A DNA stretch of 64,000 bases, taken from the NCBI GenBank assembly GCA_963781675.1, contig CAWAGF010000001.1, positions 496,001-560,000 of the forward strand, read 5' to 3'. The notes beneath the pieces were generated by a model. It was given only the letters and a program-made list of their open reading frames with translations. It did not search any database and was not told where the DNA came from. The position numbers and the translations under genes were made by a program. Shown piece after piece: positions 1 through 7,561 of the stretch. Source of the DNA: SCTD01 sp963781675 (lineage in GTDB: Bacteria; Actinomycetota; Actinomycetes; Mycobacteriales; SCTD01). Numbering within the stretch: the first letter of the stretch is position 1; each line of letters opens with the position of its first letter.

Positions 1-514
1 CGGTGGCCTCGCCGATGCGGCGGTGCAGCGCGTTGCGGTAGGCGGAGAGCTGGGCCTCGGCGACGCGCAGGTCGTGCTCGAAGGCGGCCTGCCCCTCGAC
101 GTCGTCGCGCTCGACGCGGCGGTCCCACAGCTCGGCCAGGCTGGGCAGCGGCGGGATGTCGTCGACCGGCAGCACCTCGACGAGGACCTGGCGGCCGGCG
201 CCGACCCGCTCGGTCGTGAGCACGGGGCGCAGGTGGTCCTGGTCCAGCTCCTTGCCGGAGCCGGCCCGCTGCACGTCCAGCCGCGCCTGCAGGATGCGGC
301 GCCAGTACGACACCTTGCCCTCCTCGGCGGTCAGCGCGCGGCGGTACTCCCGCAGGGCCTCGATCGACAGGTGGGCGTAGTCGGCGTTGCGGGTCGGGAC
401 GGGGCGGGCCGCGCCCTTGCGGCGCTCCGGGACCGGCCGCTCGGCCAGGCCCAGGCCCCCGGGCACGCCACGCGTGGCGCCGGTGCTGTCGGGTCGTCCG
501 GTCTGCGTGTCCAC
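1..514 (-). CDS. rsiG: RsiG-type c-di-GMP-binding anti-sigma factor (3' end beyond window)
   Basis: The first 171 residues are present, from a GTG start preceded by GAGGAGGG; the gene runs off the left edge. Residues 65-80 carry an exact E-x3-S-x2-R-x3-Q-x3-D motif (E65, S69, R72, Q76, D80), the signature with which Streptomyces RsiG binds c-di-GMP and holds the sigma factor WhiG. A second copy on a later predicted helix is only partly kept: E153, S157 and R160 match, but H164 and G168 replace Q and D. The spacing of two charged helices around a Pro-rich linker fits the antiparallel coiled coil of the family. The N-terminal 45 residues look disordered. It is divergent from nth. The family call rests on the motif and helix layout; the partner sigma factor is not in the window. 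Confidence 0.78.
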   Translation of the reverse strand, partial: MDTQTGRPDSTGATRGVPGGLGLAERPVPERRKGAARPVPTRNADYAHLSIEALREYRRALTAEEGKVSYWRRILQARLDVQRAGSGKELDQDHLRPVLTTERVGAGRQVLVEVLPVDDIPPLPSLAELWDRRVERDDVEGQAAFEHDLRVAEAQLSAYRNALHRRIGEAT

Positions 515-632
515 GTGTCCCTCCTCGCGATCACTCTGTGTGACCGACCCTCAGGATGTCGTCACGCAGTGCTGATCCTTGAGCAGCGTCACCCGCTCGG
601 GGCAGCGGCAGGCGGGGCCTGCCTCCCCCGCC

Positions 633-638
633 TAGGCT
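633..638 (+). promoter_or_regulatory. Putative leaderless -10 element of nth
   Basis: TAGGCT ends 6 nt before the GTG of nth. There is no Shine-Dalgarno, so transcription probably starts at or next to the start codon. No convincing -35 is visible. Confidence 0.5.
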
Positions 639-644
639 CGGGAC

Positions 645-1361
645 GTGGTCACGAGCGCGCTCCCCGGCGGTGCCGCGAGCCGGACCGCCCTGGTGCGCCG
701 GTCCCGCCGGATCGCCCGCGACCTGGCCGTCCTGCACCCGGACGCGCACTGCGAGCTGGACTTCACGACCCCGCTCGAGCTGGCGGTCGCCACGATCCTG
801 AGCGCCCAGTGCACGGACAAGCGGGTCAACGAGGTGACGCCCGCGCTGTTCCGCCGCTACCCGACCGCCGCGGCCTACGCCGGGGCCGACCGCGAGGAGC
901 TCGAGGGGCTGATCCGGCCCACCGGCTTCTTCCGCAACAAGGCGTCCAGCCTCATCGGCCTCGGCGCCGCGCTGGTGGAGCGGCACGGCGGCGAGGTGCC
1001 GGGCAGGCTCGAGGACCTGGTGCAGCTGCCCGGCATCGGCCGCAAGACCGCGAACGTCGTGCTCGGCAACGCCTTCGGCGTGCCCGGGCTGACCGTCGAC
1101 ACGCACTTCGGCCGGCTGGTCCGGCGCTTCGGCTGGACCGAGCTGGAGGACCCGGTGAAGGTCGAGCAGGTCGTCGCCGACCTGCTCCCCAAGAGCGACT
1201 GGACGATGTTCAGCCACCGGGTGATCTTCCACGGCCGGCGGGTCTGCCACTCCCGCACGCCGGCCTGCGGCGCCTGCGGGGTGGCCGCGCTGTGCCCGTC
1301 GTACGGCCTCGGCCCGACCGACCCGGCCGTCGCGGCGAAGCTCGTGAAGGGCCCCGCGTGA
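645..1361 (+). CDS. nth: Endonuclease III (DNA glycosylase/AP lyase)
   Basis: This 238-residue protein is a base-excision repair glycosylase that removes oxidised pyrimidines and nicks the abasic strand. The helix-hairpin-helix LPGIGRKTANVV lies at about residues 128-139 with the catalytic lysine at K134 and the catalytic aspartate at D152 (VDTH). The C-terminus has the C-x6-C-x2-C-x5-C ligand set for the [4Fe-4S] cluster. Length is slightly above the usual 210-225 because of a short N-terminal extension. The GTG start follows a -10 hexamer with no SD. It heads a run with the thioredoxin-like and Nudix genes, joined by GTGA overlaps, as in mycobacteria. Confidence 0.95.
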   Translation: MVTSALPGGAASRTALVRRSRRIARDLAVLHPDAHCELDFTTPLELAVATILSAQCTDKRVNEVTPALFRRYPTAAAYAGADREELEGLIRPTGFFRNKASSLIGLGAALVERHGGEVPGRLEDLVQLPGIGRKTANVVLGNAFGVPGLTVDTHFGRLVRRFGWTELEDPVKVEQVVADLLPKSDWTMFSHRVIFHGRRVCHSRTPACGACGVAALCPSYGLGPTDPAVAAKLVKGPA

Positions 1362-1933
1362 GGCGCTCGCAGTGGGCGGCGCTCGCCGGCGTGGCCGTCC
1401 TGCTGGCGGGTGCCTTCGTGGTCCGCGCGCAGGACCAGCCGCGGCCGGACACCCCCAGCCTCGCCCCGCTGCGGGAGGCCGCCGCGCTGGCGCCGTGCCC
1501 GCGGGGGCTCGGACCGGACGTGCCCGCGCTGGTGCTGCCCTGCCTCGGCGGCGGGCCGGACGTCGACCTGCGCGCCGCGGCGCCGGGCAGGCCCACGCTG
1601 GTCAACGTCTGGGCGACCTGGTGCCCGCCGTGCGTCGAGGAGGTGCCGGACCTCGTGGCCTTCGCCGACGAGGCCGGCGGCCGGGTCGGGCTCGTGGGAG
1701 TGCTCACCCAGGACCCGCAGCGCAACGGGCTGGAGTTCGCCCGGCAGCTCGGGATGCGCTACCCGAGCGTCGTGGACGACCAGGGCGAGGTGTTCCGGGC
1801 CTTCCGCCCCGGCCCGCCGGTGACCCTGTTCCTCGACGCGCAGGGCCGCGTCGTGCACAAGCGCAGCGGGCGCTTCAAGGACGTCGCGGAGATCGAGGCC
1901 CTGGTCGCCGAGCACCTCGGGGTGCGGCTGTGA
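1358..1933 (+). CDS. TlpA-like membrane-anchored thioredoxin
   Basis: GTG overlaps the nth stop codon (GTGA). The 191-residue product has an N-terminal hydrophobic anchor (about residues 5-22) and a thioredoxin fold on the outer face of the membrane. The active site is WATWCPPC near residue 85, so it is probably a thiol-disulfide reductase of the TlpA/ResA group, acting on exported proteins or cytochrome c maturation. A second cysteine pair before the fold (ALAPCPRG and LVLPCLGG) could form a structural disulfide. Conserved neighbour of nth and the Nudix gene in actinobacteria. The substrate is not shown by the sequence. Confidence 0.88.
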   Translation: MRRSQWAALAGVAVLLAGAFVVRAQDQPRPDTPSLAPLREAAALAPCPRGLGPDVPALVLPCLGGGPDVDLRAAAPGRPTLVNVWATWCPPCVEEVPDLVAFADEAGGRVGLVGVLTQDPQRNGLEFARQLGMRYPSVVDDQGEVFRAFRPGPPVTLFLDAQGRVVHKRSGRFKDVAEIEALVAEHLGVRL

Positions 1934-2646
1934 GCGCGCCCGGCTGGCTGGACGAGCTGGTCCGGGTGCTCCCGGACGTGACCGGCGAGGAGCTCAGCCG
2001 CTTCCTCCTGCCGACCACCGGCGGGCGGCACAGCGCCGTGCTCGTGCTGTTCGGCGAGGGCGCGACCGGTCCGGACGTGCTGCTGATCGAGCGCGCGCAC
2101 ACCATGCGCTCGCACGCCGGCCAGCCGGCCTTCCCCGGCGGCGCGCTCGACCCCGAGGACGGCGACCCCGACGGCGACGGGCCGGTGATCGCGGCCCTGC
2201 GCGAGGCGCGCGAGGAGGTCGGCCTCGACGCCGCCTCGGTCGAGGTGCTGGGCCGGCTGCCGGCGCTGTTCCTGCCCCCGTCGGGCTTCGTCGTCCACCC
2301 GGTGGTCGCCTGGTGGCGCGACCCCCACGAGGTGCACGTCGTCGACGAGGCCGAGGTGGCCGCCGTCGCGCGCGTGCCGATCGCCGAGCTCGTCGACCCG
2401 GAGAACCGCCTGCGCGTCCGGCACCCCAGCGGCTGGGTCGGCCCGGCGTTCGAGGTCCGGGACCTGCTGGTCTGGGGCTTCACCGCCGGGCTGCTCGACA
2501 GGCTGCTCGCCCTCGGCGGGTGGGAACGGCCGTGGGACACCGGCCGCAGCCGCACGCTCGACCCCGAGACGGCCGCGCTGGCACAGCGCGGCGCCACCTT
2601 CCCCGCCGGCCTGCCCGGCGCCCCTGACCCGAGGAGCACCCCGTGA
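1930..2646 (+). CDS. Nudix hydrolase, CoA pyrophosphatase type
   Basis: GTGA overlap with the TlpA-like gene. The 238-residue product carries the CoA-pyrophosphatase signature RAHTMRSHAGQPAFPGG followed by a Nudix box whose core REAREEVGL is intact. The loop between PGG and the REAREE helix is longer than in the classical Nudix box, as is usual in this subfamily. Expected activity is hydrolysis of CoA (or oxidised CoA) to 4'-phosphopantetheine and 3',5'-ADP. The position between the thioredoxin-like gene and marP is conserved in actinobacteria, although a cupredoxin gene separates it from marP here. Confidence 0.9.
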   Translation: MSAPGWLDELVRVLPDVTGEELSRFLLPTTGGRHSAVLVLFGEGATGPDVLLIERAHTMRSHAGQPAFPGGALDPEDGDPDGDGPVIAALREAREEVGLDAASVEVLGRLPALFLPPSGFVVHPVVAWWRDPHEVHVVDEAEVAAVARVPIAELVDPENRLRVRHPSGWVGPAFEVRDLLVWGFTAGLLDRLLALGGWERPWDTGRSRTLDPETAALAQRGATFPAGLPGAPDPRSTP

Positions 2647-3026
2647 AGACGCTCGTCCGCGCCACCGTCCTGACCGCCGCGCTCGTGCTCACCGCCTGCG
2701 GCGGGGGCGGCGAGGAGAGCGGCGGCGAGGGCTCGGTCACCGCGACCGGCCCCGCCGACGCGCAGGTCGCCACCGTCGTGAGCAACGACCAGATCAAGTT
2801 CGCGCCCGCGACGGTGAACGCGAAGGTCGGCACCCTCGCGCTGACCCACAGGAACGGCGGGTCGATCCCGCACAACCTGGTGTTCGCGGACAAGAGCCTC
2901 GGCGGCACGGAGACCCTCACGGGCGGCAAGAGCGAGACGATCACCCTGACCTTCAAGGAGCCGGGGACCTACGACTTCGTCTGCACGATCCACAGCGGCC
3001 AGGACGGCAAGGTCGTCGTCTCCTAG
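2643..3026 (+). CDS. Cupredoxin-like lipoprotein
   Basis: GTGA overlap with the Nudix gene. The 127-residue product has a lipoprotein signal (LVLTAC, cysteine near residue 19), a Gly/Glu-rich linker, then a small beta domain with blue-copper ligands: His in IPHNLVF, and Cys and His in FVCTIH. The usual axial methionine of the C-x2-H-x2-M motif is replaced by glutamine (CTIHSGQDG). It is probably an extracytoplasmic electron carrier or copper-binding lipoprotein. It lies between the Nudix gene and marP, so it looks inserted into a conserved run. The domain is confident from fold and ligands; the redox partner is unknown. Confidence 0.82.
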   Translation: MKTLVRATVLTAALVLTACGGGGEESGGEGSVTATGPADAQVATVVSNDQIKFAPATVNAKVGTLALTHRNGGSIPHNLVFADKSLGGTETLTGGKSETITLTFKEPGTYDFVCTIHSGQDGKVVVS

Positions 3027-3038
3027 GCGCCACCGCCG

Positions 3039-3044
3039 TAGGGT
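3039..3044 (+). promoter_or_regulatory. Putative leaderless -10 element of marP
   Basis: TAGGGT ends 6 nt before the GTG of the protease gene, with no SD between. Confidence 0.5.
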
Positions 3045-3050
3045 CCGGTC

Positions 3051-4238
3051 GTGACCGGCAGCCTGCTCGACGTCGTGCTCGTGGTGGCGTGCCTGCTGTT
3101 CGCGGTGAGCGGCTACCGCCAGGGCTTCGTCGTCGGCGTGCTGTCGTTCGTCGGCTTCCTCGGCGGCGGCGTGCTCGGCGCGCGGCTGGCCCCCTCGGTC
3201 GCGGGGTCGGCGTTCTTCTCGCAGTTCCCGCGCACCGTCGTCGGGCTCGGCGTCGTCTTCCTGCTCGCGAGCGTCGGGCAGCTGCTCGCCACGATCATCG
3301 GCGGCGCGCTGCGCAAGCGGCTCACCTGGCACCCGGCACGCCAGGTGGACGCGCTCGCCGGGGCGGTCATCAGCGTCGTCAGCCTCCTGCTCGTCTCCTG
3401 GCTGGTGGGCCGGGCCGTGGCGAGCTCGCCGTACCCCGGCCTGGCCGCGCAGGTGAAGCGGTCCGCCGTCCTCACCACCGTCGACGGCCTGGTGCCGATG
3501 TCCGGGCAGCGCTTCTTCACCTCGTTCCGCGACCTCGTCGACGAGGGCGGCTTCCCGGAGGTGTTCGACGGGCTGCGCGCGCCCGACGTCACCGACGTCG
3601 AGCCGCCCGACCCGCGGCTGGCCGGCAGCGCCGTGGTGAAGCAGGTCGAGCCGAGCGTCCTGAAGATCACCGGCGTGGCGGAGGACTGCCGCAAGAGCGT
3701 CGAGGGCAGCGGCTTCGTCTACGCCCGCGAGCGCGTCATGACCAACGCGCACGTCGTCGCGGGCGTCAAGGAGCCGAAGGTCAGCGTCGGCAAGCAGGAG
3801 CTGGACGCCACGGTGGTGCTGTTCGACCCGTCCACCGACGTGGCGGTGCTAGCCGTCCCGGGGCTGACCCGCCCGGCGCTGCCCTTCCTCGACGCGCCGG
3901 CCGCGTCCGGGGCGGACGCCGTGGTCGTCGGCTACCCCGAGGACGGGCCGTTCGACGCCCGGGCCGCGCGCGTGCGCAGCACCATCCCCGCCCGGGGCCA
4001 GGACATCTACGGCCGCCGGCAGGTCGAGCGCGAGATCTACGCGCTGCGGGCGCTGGTGCGCCAGGGCAACTCCGGCGGGCCCCTGGTCGACCCGCGCGGG
4101 CGCGTCCTCGGTGTGATCTTCGCCGCCGCAGCGGACGACCCGAACATCGGCTACGCGCTCACGGTGGCGGAGGTCGCGGACGAGGCGCGCGAGGGCGCCG
4201 CCGCCACGCGCCGCGTCAGCACGCAGGACTGCTCCTGA
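3051..4238 (+). CDS. marP: MarP-like periplasmic serine protease with CvpA-type membrane domain
   Basis: The 395-residue protein has four N-terminal membrane helices of colicin-V-production (CvpA) type, about residues 5-120, and a chymotrypsin-fold protease domain outside the membrane. The triad is H234 (TNAHVV), D263 (STDVAVL) and S341 (QGNSGGPL). C213 and C394 sit where the M. tuberculosis enzyme has the disulfide that controls its activity. In mycobacteria this protease is needed for acid and oxidative stress resistance through cell-wall hydrolase processing. The gene has its own leaderless promoter. Family assignment is strong; the substrate is inferred from relatives. Confidence 0.93.
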   Translation: MTGSLLDVVLVVACLLFAVSGYRQGFVVGVLSFVGFLGGGVLGARLAPSVAGSAFFSQFPRTVVGLGVVFLLASVGQLLATIIGGALRKRLTWHPARQVDALAGAVISVVSLLLVSWLVGRAVASSPYPGLAAQVKRSAVLTTVDGLVPMSGQRFFTSFRDLVDEGGFPEVFDGLRAPDVTDVEPPDPRLAGSAVVKQVEPSVLKITGVAEDCRKSVEGSGFVYARERVMTNAHVVAGVKEPKVSVGKQELDATVVLFDPSTDVAVLAVPGLTRPALPFLDAPAASGADAVVVGYPEDGPFDARAARVRSTIPARGQDIYGRRQVEREIYALRALVRQGNSGGPLVDPRGRVLGVIFAAAADDPNIGYALTVAEVADEAREGAAATRRVSTQDCS

Positions 4239-4266
4239 GAGGTGTCGGTCGGCGCGAGGCGGGAAG

Positions 4267-4295
4267 TGCTTGCAGTACGCTTGCTATTGCAAGCA
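4267..4295 (+). promoter_or_regulatory. Phased GCTTGC/GCAAGC repeats (candidate operator)
   Basis: An 8-bp inverted repeat, TGCTTGCA (4267-4274) and TGCAAGCA (4288-4295), flanks a further GCTTGC at 4279-4284. The three half-sites begin at 4268, 4279 and 4289, about one helical turn apart, just upstream of the SD (GAGGAGG) of the gene at 4322. It is probably a regulator-binding site over the promoter; the regulator is unknown. Confidence 0.5.
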
Positions 4296-4321
4296 CACCG
4301 TACGAGCGCCGAGGAGGTGCC

Positions 4322-4789
4322 ATGCCCACCCGCACCCGGACCCGTGTCGTGCGCCGTATCGGCGCGGACCCGACCAGCACCGCCCTGCTGCTCGCCGGGC
4401 CCGCGGCCCTGGAGCTGTGGCCGGGCGTCCGCCGCGTCGGCGAGGTCGGTGGCCGCGCCCTGGTGGAGGCCGAGCTGGTCGCCGCGCGCGAGGAGGGCGA
4501 GTGCGTCCCGACCGCCGCCTCCGTGCGCGCGCTGCCGCCGCAGCGCACCCCCACGTCGTTCGTGACCCGGTTCGCCTGGACCGGCCCCGGTCTGCCCGGC
4601 ACCGATGGCACGCTCACCCTCGCCTACGCGCCCGGCGCCGACGGCACGCCGTCCACGCACGCCGCGCTCACGCTGGACAGCGCCGGGCTCGAGGACAGCC
4701 GGGTCGACGCCCGCACCCTGGAGGCGATGGCCGAGGGGTTCCTCGCGAACCTCGCCCGCGCGGCCGAGTCCCGCAACCGCGCCGCCTAG
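4322..4789 (+). CDS. Conserved hypothetical protein, 155 aa
   Basis: ATG start with a good SD (GAGGAGG) downstream of a repeat-rich control region. The product begins with a basic stretch (TRTRTRVVRR), then alternates predicted beta strands and ends in a helix (about residues 130-150). No signal peptide, membrane segment or catalytic motif is visible. The single-domain alpha/beta layout could suit a START/SRPBCC-like ligand-binding fold, but I do not recognise the family. The gene stands alone between marP and a convergent DUF309 gene whose stop codon shares the tetranucleotide CTAG with this one. Confidence 0.7.
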   Translation: MPTRTRTRVVRRIGADPTSTALLLAGPAALELWPGVRRVGEVGGRALVEAELVAAREEGECVPTAASVRALPPQRTPTSFVTRFAWTGPGLPGTDGTLTLAYAPGADGTPSTHAALTLDSAGLEDSRVDARTLEAMAEGFLANLARAAESRNRAA

Positions 4790-5166
4790 AGCGCGACCGG
4801 CCCGCCCGCCCGGGCCGCCCGCACGACCGCCGGCACGTCCACGCCGTACGACGGGCCGCGGTAGTCCTCGAGCCGGCCGGCGCCGCGCAGCAGCAGCCGC
4901 TCGCCGCCGACCTCGTTGCCGCGCTGCAGGTGCGTCAGCCCCACGCACACCTGCGCCAGGCCCTGCCAGAGGTCGCGCTCCTGCGGCGGGGCGGCCTTCC
5001 AGCGCGCCTCCAGCACGTCGTGCGCGAAGAACGGCCGGCCCCGGGCCAGCAGGTCGCGCGCCAGCCCCAGCGCCTCGAGCGGCGGCAGCGCCTCCTCGGG
5101 GACCGGCTCCACGGCGTCCGGCGAGCCGAGCGGCACCGGCCGCCCGGCGGCGTCACGGGCCCGCAT
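4786..5166 (-). CDS. DUF309 domain protein
   Basis: The 126-residue protein has the DUF309 signature: FFAHDVLEARWK near residue 50, then QGLAQVCVGLTHLQRGN near residue 75. The function of this helical family is not established. Its ATG overlaps the end of the epoxide-hydrolase-like gene by 14 nt, so the two are probably translated together. Its TAG stop and the TAG of the convergent upstream gene share the same CTAG. Confidence 0.85.
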   Translation of the reverse strand: MRARDAAGRPVPLGSPDAVEPVPEEALPPLEALGLARDLLARGRPFFAHDVLEARWKAAPPQERDLWQGLAQVCVGLTHLQRGNEVGGERLLLRGAGRLEDYRGPSYGVDVPAVVRAARAGGPVAL

Positions 5167-6061
5167 GGTCCACGAGCAGGCCGCTCACCAGCTCCGGCAC
5201 CTCCTGGTGCGGGAAGTGCCCGACCCCCGGCAGCACCTGCAGGTCGTACGGCGCGTCCACCCAGGTGTCGCTGCCGACGGCGGTGTCCGGCAGCAGGCAG
5301 CTGTCCAGCGCGCCGTGCAGCTGCAGCGTGGGCACGCCCACGCCGCGGTCCAGCAGCCGGAGGAAGCGCAGCCCGCTCGGCCGGGTCTGCGACCGGACGG
5401 CCCAGCGGTACCACTCCAGCGCGCAGTGCGCGGCCCCCGGGATCTGCATCGCCTCCCGGCAGCGCGCCTCGGTCTCGGCGTCCGGGAAGCCGGGCCCGCC
5501 CCAGTGCCGCAGCAGCTGGCCCACGTAGGCCCCGCCGTCGCGGCGCAGCGTGGCCTCCGGCAGCCGCGGCAGCTGGAAGTAGCCGATGTAGGAGGACGCC
5601 CGCAGCTGGGCGCTGTCCGTGCGCAGGGCCTGCCGCAGCCGCAGCGGGTGCGGCATGTCCAGCACCGCGAGGCGCCGTACGACGCCGGGGTGCAGGGTCG
5701 CGACCGTCCAGGCCAGCACGCCGCCCCAGTCGTGGCCGACCAGCACGGCGTCGCGCGCGCCGAGCGCCCGCACCATGCCGGCCACGTCGGAGGACAGCGT
5801 GTAGGCGTCGTAGCCGCGCGGCGGCTTGTCGGACGCGCCGTAGCCCCGCAGGTCCGGCGCCACGGCGCGGAAGCCGGCCTCGCCCAGCGCGACGAGCTGG
5901 TGCCGCCAGGACCACCAGAACTCCGGGAAGCCGTGCAGCAGCAGCACGAGCGGGCCGTCCGCCGGGCCGCACTCGGCGACGTGGAAGCGCACGCCGTTCG
6001 CGGTCACCTCGCGGTGCGTCCACGGGCCGTCGACGAGGACGGCGGACTCCTCGACGGCCAC
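5153..6061 (-). CDS. ephE: Alpha/beta hydrolase, epoxide hydrolase family (EphE-like)
   Basis: The 302-residue protein shows the epoxide-hydrolase layout: oxyanion motif LLHGFPEFWWSW, nucleophile aspartate in VGHDWGG, a cap segment with tyrosines (SYIGYFQL), acid in HGALDS and the catalytic histidine in GVGHFPHQE. Known relatives open epoxides to diols through an alkyl-enzyme ester. The GTG start at 6061 lies 14 nt after the stop of the holin-like gene, so the genes form an operon, followed by DUF309. The position next to marP matches ephE of mycobacteria. The substrate cannot be read from sequence; dehalogenase activity is a less likely alternative. Confidence 0.85.
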   Translation of the reverse strand: MAVEESAVLVDGPWTHREVTANGVRFHVAECGPADGPLVLLLHGFPEFWWSWRHQLVALGEAGFRAVAPDLRGYGASDKPPRGYDAYTLSSDVAGMVRALGARDAVLVGHDWGGVLAWTVATLHPGVVRRLAVLDMPHPLRLRQALRTDSAQLRASSYIGYFQLPRLPEATLRRDGGAYVGQLLRHWGGPGFPDAETEARCREAMQIPGAAHCALEWYRWAVRSQTRPSGLRFLRLLDRGVGVPTLQLHGALDSCLLPDTAVGSDTWVDAPYDLQVLPGVGHFPHQEVPELVSGLLVDHAGP

Positions 6062-6075
6062 GTCGAGGAGCCTAC

Positions 6076-6486
6076 TTAGCGACGGTTCTTCAGCATCTCC
6101 ACGTCGTCCTTCACCGTCTGCTTGGTCAGCTCCGCAGGCGGCGACAGCTGGCTGATCTTCTTCTTGCCGGTGAGCGCGAGCACGGCCGCGCCGATCAGGT
6201 AGAGCGCGCCGACCGCGAAGAAGCCGCAGCCGAGCGGGGGGCCGAAGGAGGCGATGCCGTACGCCAGCGAGATGGACAGGAAGATGAGCGCGAACAAGCC
6301 CAGGAACCCGGCGCCGCCGAACAGCCCCGCGCCCTTCCCGGCCGCGGCGACGTCCTGCTTGATCTCGGCCTTCGCGAGGGCGATCTCCTGGTGCACGAGC
6401 AGCGACAGGTCGCGGGTCGCGGTGGCCACCAGCTCGCCGAGGCTCTTGTCCTCGGTCGGCGTGCCGGGCGTCGTCGAGCTGCTCAT
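6076..6486 (-). CDS. Actinobacterial holin-X/phage holin family membrane protein
   Basis: The 136-residue protein begins with an amphipathic helix rich in charge (LSLLVHQEIALAKAEIKQDV, about residues 28-47) and has two membrane helices (about 57-78 and 84-104) followed by a charged tail. This is the layout of the holin-X (superfamily III) proteins found next to marP/ephE in actinobacteria; despite the name they are chromosomal genes of unknown role. ATG chosen because CCGGAGG lies about 10 nt upstream. First gene of a three-gene minus-strand operon. Confidence 0.82.
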   Translation of the reverse strand: MSSSTTPGTPTEDKSLGELVATATRDLSLLVHQEIALAKAEIKQDVAAAGKGAGLFGGAGFLGLFALIFLSISLAYGIASFGPPLGCGFFAVGALYLIGAAVLALTGKKKISQLSPPAELTKQTVKDDVEMLKNRR

Positions 6487-6594
6487 GCGGGTCCGTCCTC
6501 CGGGGCAGGTGCCCGGGTCGCCCCGAGCGCGTCCCCCGGCCCGTACCCGGCCTTCCACACCGCGACACGGTGACTGCCGACGTGGCGTGCCGAG

Positions 6595-7524
6595 CTAGCC
6601 CACGTGCCGGACCTCGGCCCGGTCCCGGCCGGCCGCCTTGGCGGCGTAGAGCCGCTCGTCCGCCGCCCGCAGGACCTCGTCCACCGGCGTGCCGAGCCCG
6701 ACCGTGGTCGCGCCGCCGATGCTGATCGTGACCGCGACCTCGCCGGCGGACGTCGCCACCGCGTGCGCGCTCACCTGCTGGCGCAGCCGCTCCGCGAGGA
6801 CCTGCACGCCGGCCAGGTCGGTGTGCGGTGCCAGCACGAGGAACTCCTCCCCGCCCCAGCGGCCGAGCACGTCGTCGACGCGCACCGCGCTGCCGAGCGC
6901 CGAGGCGACGCCCTGCAGGACGACGTCGCCCGCCTCGTGGCCGTACCGGTCGTTGACCGCCTTGAAGTGGTCGACGTCCACGAGCAGCACGGACACGGGG
7001 AAGTGGTGCCGGCGCGAGCTGGACACCATCGCCTGCAGCGACTCGTCGAGGTGCCGACGGTTGAACAGCCCGGTGAGGTGGTCGGTCCGCGACATCCGGT
7101 CCAGCTCGTCGGTCCGGCGGCGCAGCTCGCTGCGGAGCGCCGTCACCTCCACCGCGGCGGCCACCCGCGCGAGCAGCTCCGCGGGGTCCGGCGGCTTGCG
7201 GAGGTAGTCGTGCGCACCGGCCCGCAGCGCGCCCACGACGTCCTCGCTGGCCGACCGGCTGGTCAGGAAGACGACCGGGATGTCCGCGGTCCGCGGGTCG
7301 TCCTTGAGCGCAGCGATCGTCTGGAAGCCGTCCAGCACCGGCATCTCGACGTCGAGCAGCACCGCGTCCAGCTCGCTGCTGCGCGCGGCGTCCAGGGCCT
7401 GCTGCCCGTGCTCGGCCTCGATGACCTCGTAGCCCGCGGCCTCGAGCTCCAGCCGCACGAGCGCGCGGACGGTCGCGCTGTCGTCGGCGACGAGCACGGT
7501 GGCGGGCGGGCTGCTCTCGGGCAT
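6595..7524 (-). CDS. REC-GGDEF response regulator (diguanylate cyclase)
   Basis: The 309-residue protein has a receiver domain (about residues 9-125; acidic DD near residue 14, phosphorylatable D in LLDVEMP, K in YLRKPPD) and a GGDEF domain (about 150-305). The catalytic motif is intact as GGEEF and the inhibitory I-site RxxD is present as RVDD at the usual distance, so it should make c-di-GMP under product feedback, as in PleD/WspR. No histidine kinase lies beside it. A possible -10 TAGGTT lies 10 nt before the ATG, with no clear SD. Confidence 0.92.
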   Translation of the reverse strand: MPESSPPATVLVADDSATVRALVRLELEAAGYEVIEAEHGQQALDAARSSELDAVLLDVEMPVLDGFQTIAALKDDPRTADIPVVFLTSRSASEDVVGALRAGAHDYLRKPPDPAELLARVAAAVEVTALRSELRRRTDELDRMSRTDHLTGLFNRRHLDESLQAMVSSSRRHHFPVSVLLVDVDHFKAVNDRYGHEAGDVVLQGVASALGSAVRVDDVLGRWGGEEFLVLAPHTDLAGVQVLAERLRQQVSAHAVATSAGEVAVTISIGGATTVGLGTPVDEVLRAADERLYAAKAAGRDRAEVRHVG

Positions 7525-7561
7525 CTCGGGCGCGAACCTAGCGCCGTAGGGACTCAGCGCG

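Noticed and set aside
4270..6573. A 767-codon plus-strand frame
   Set aside because: Antisense to the DUF309, epoxide hydrolase and holin-like genes and of non-protein-like composition.
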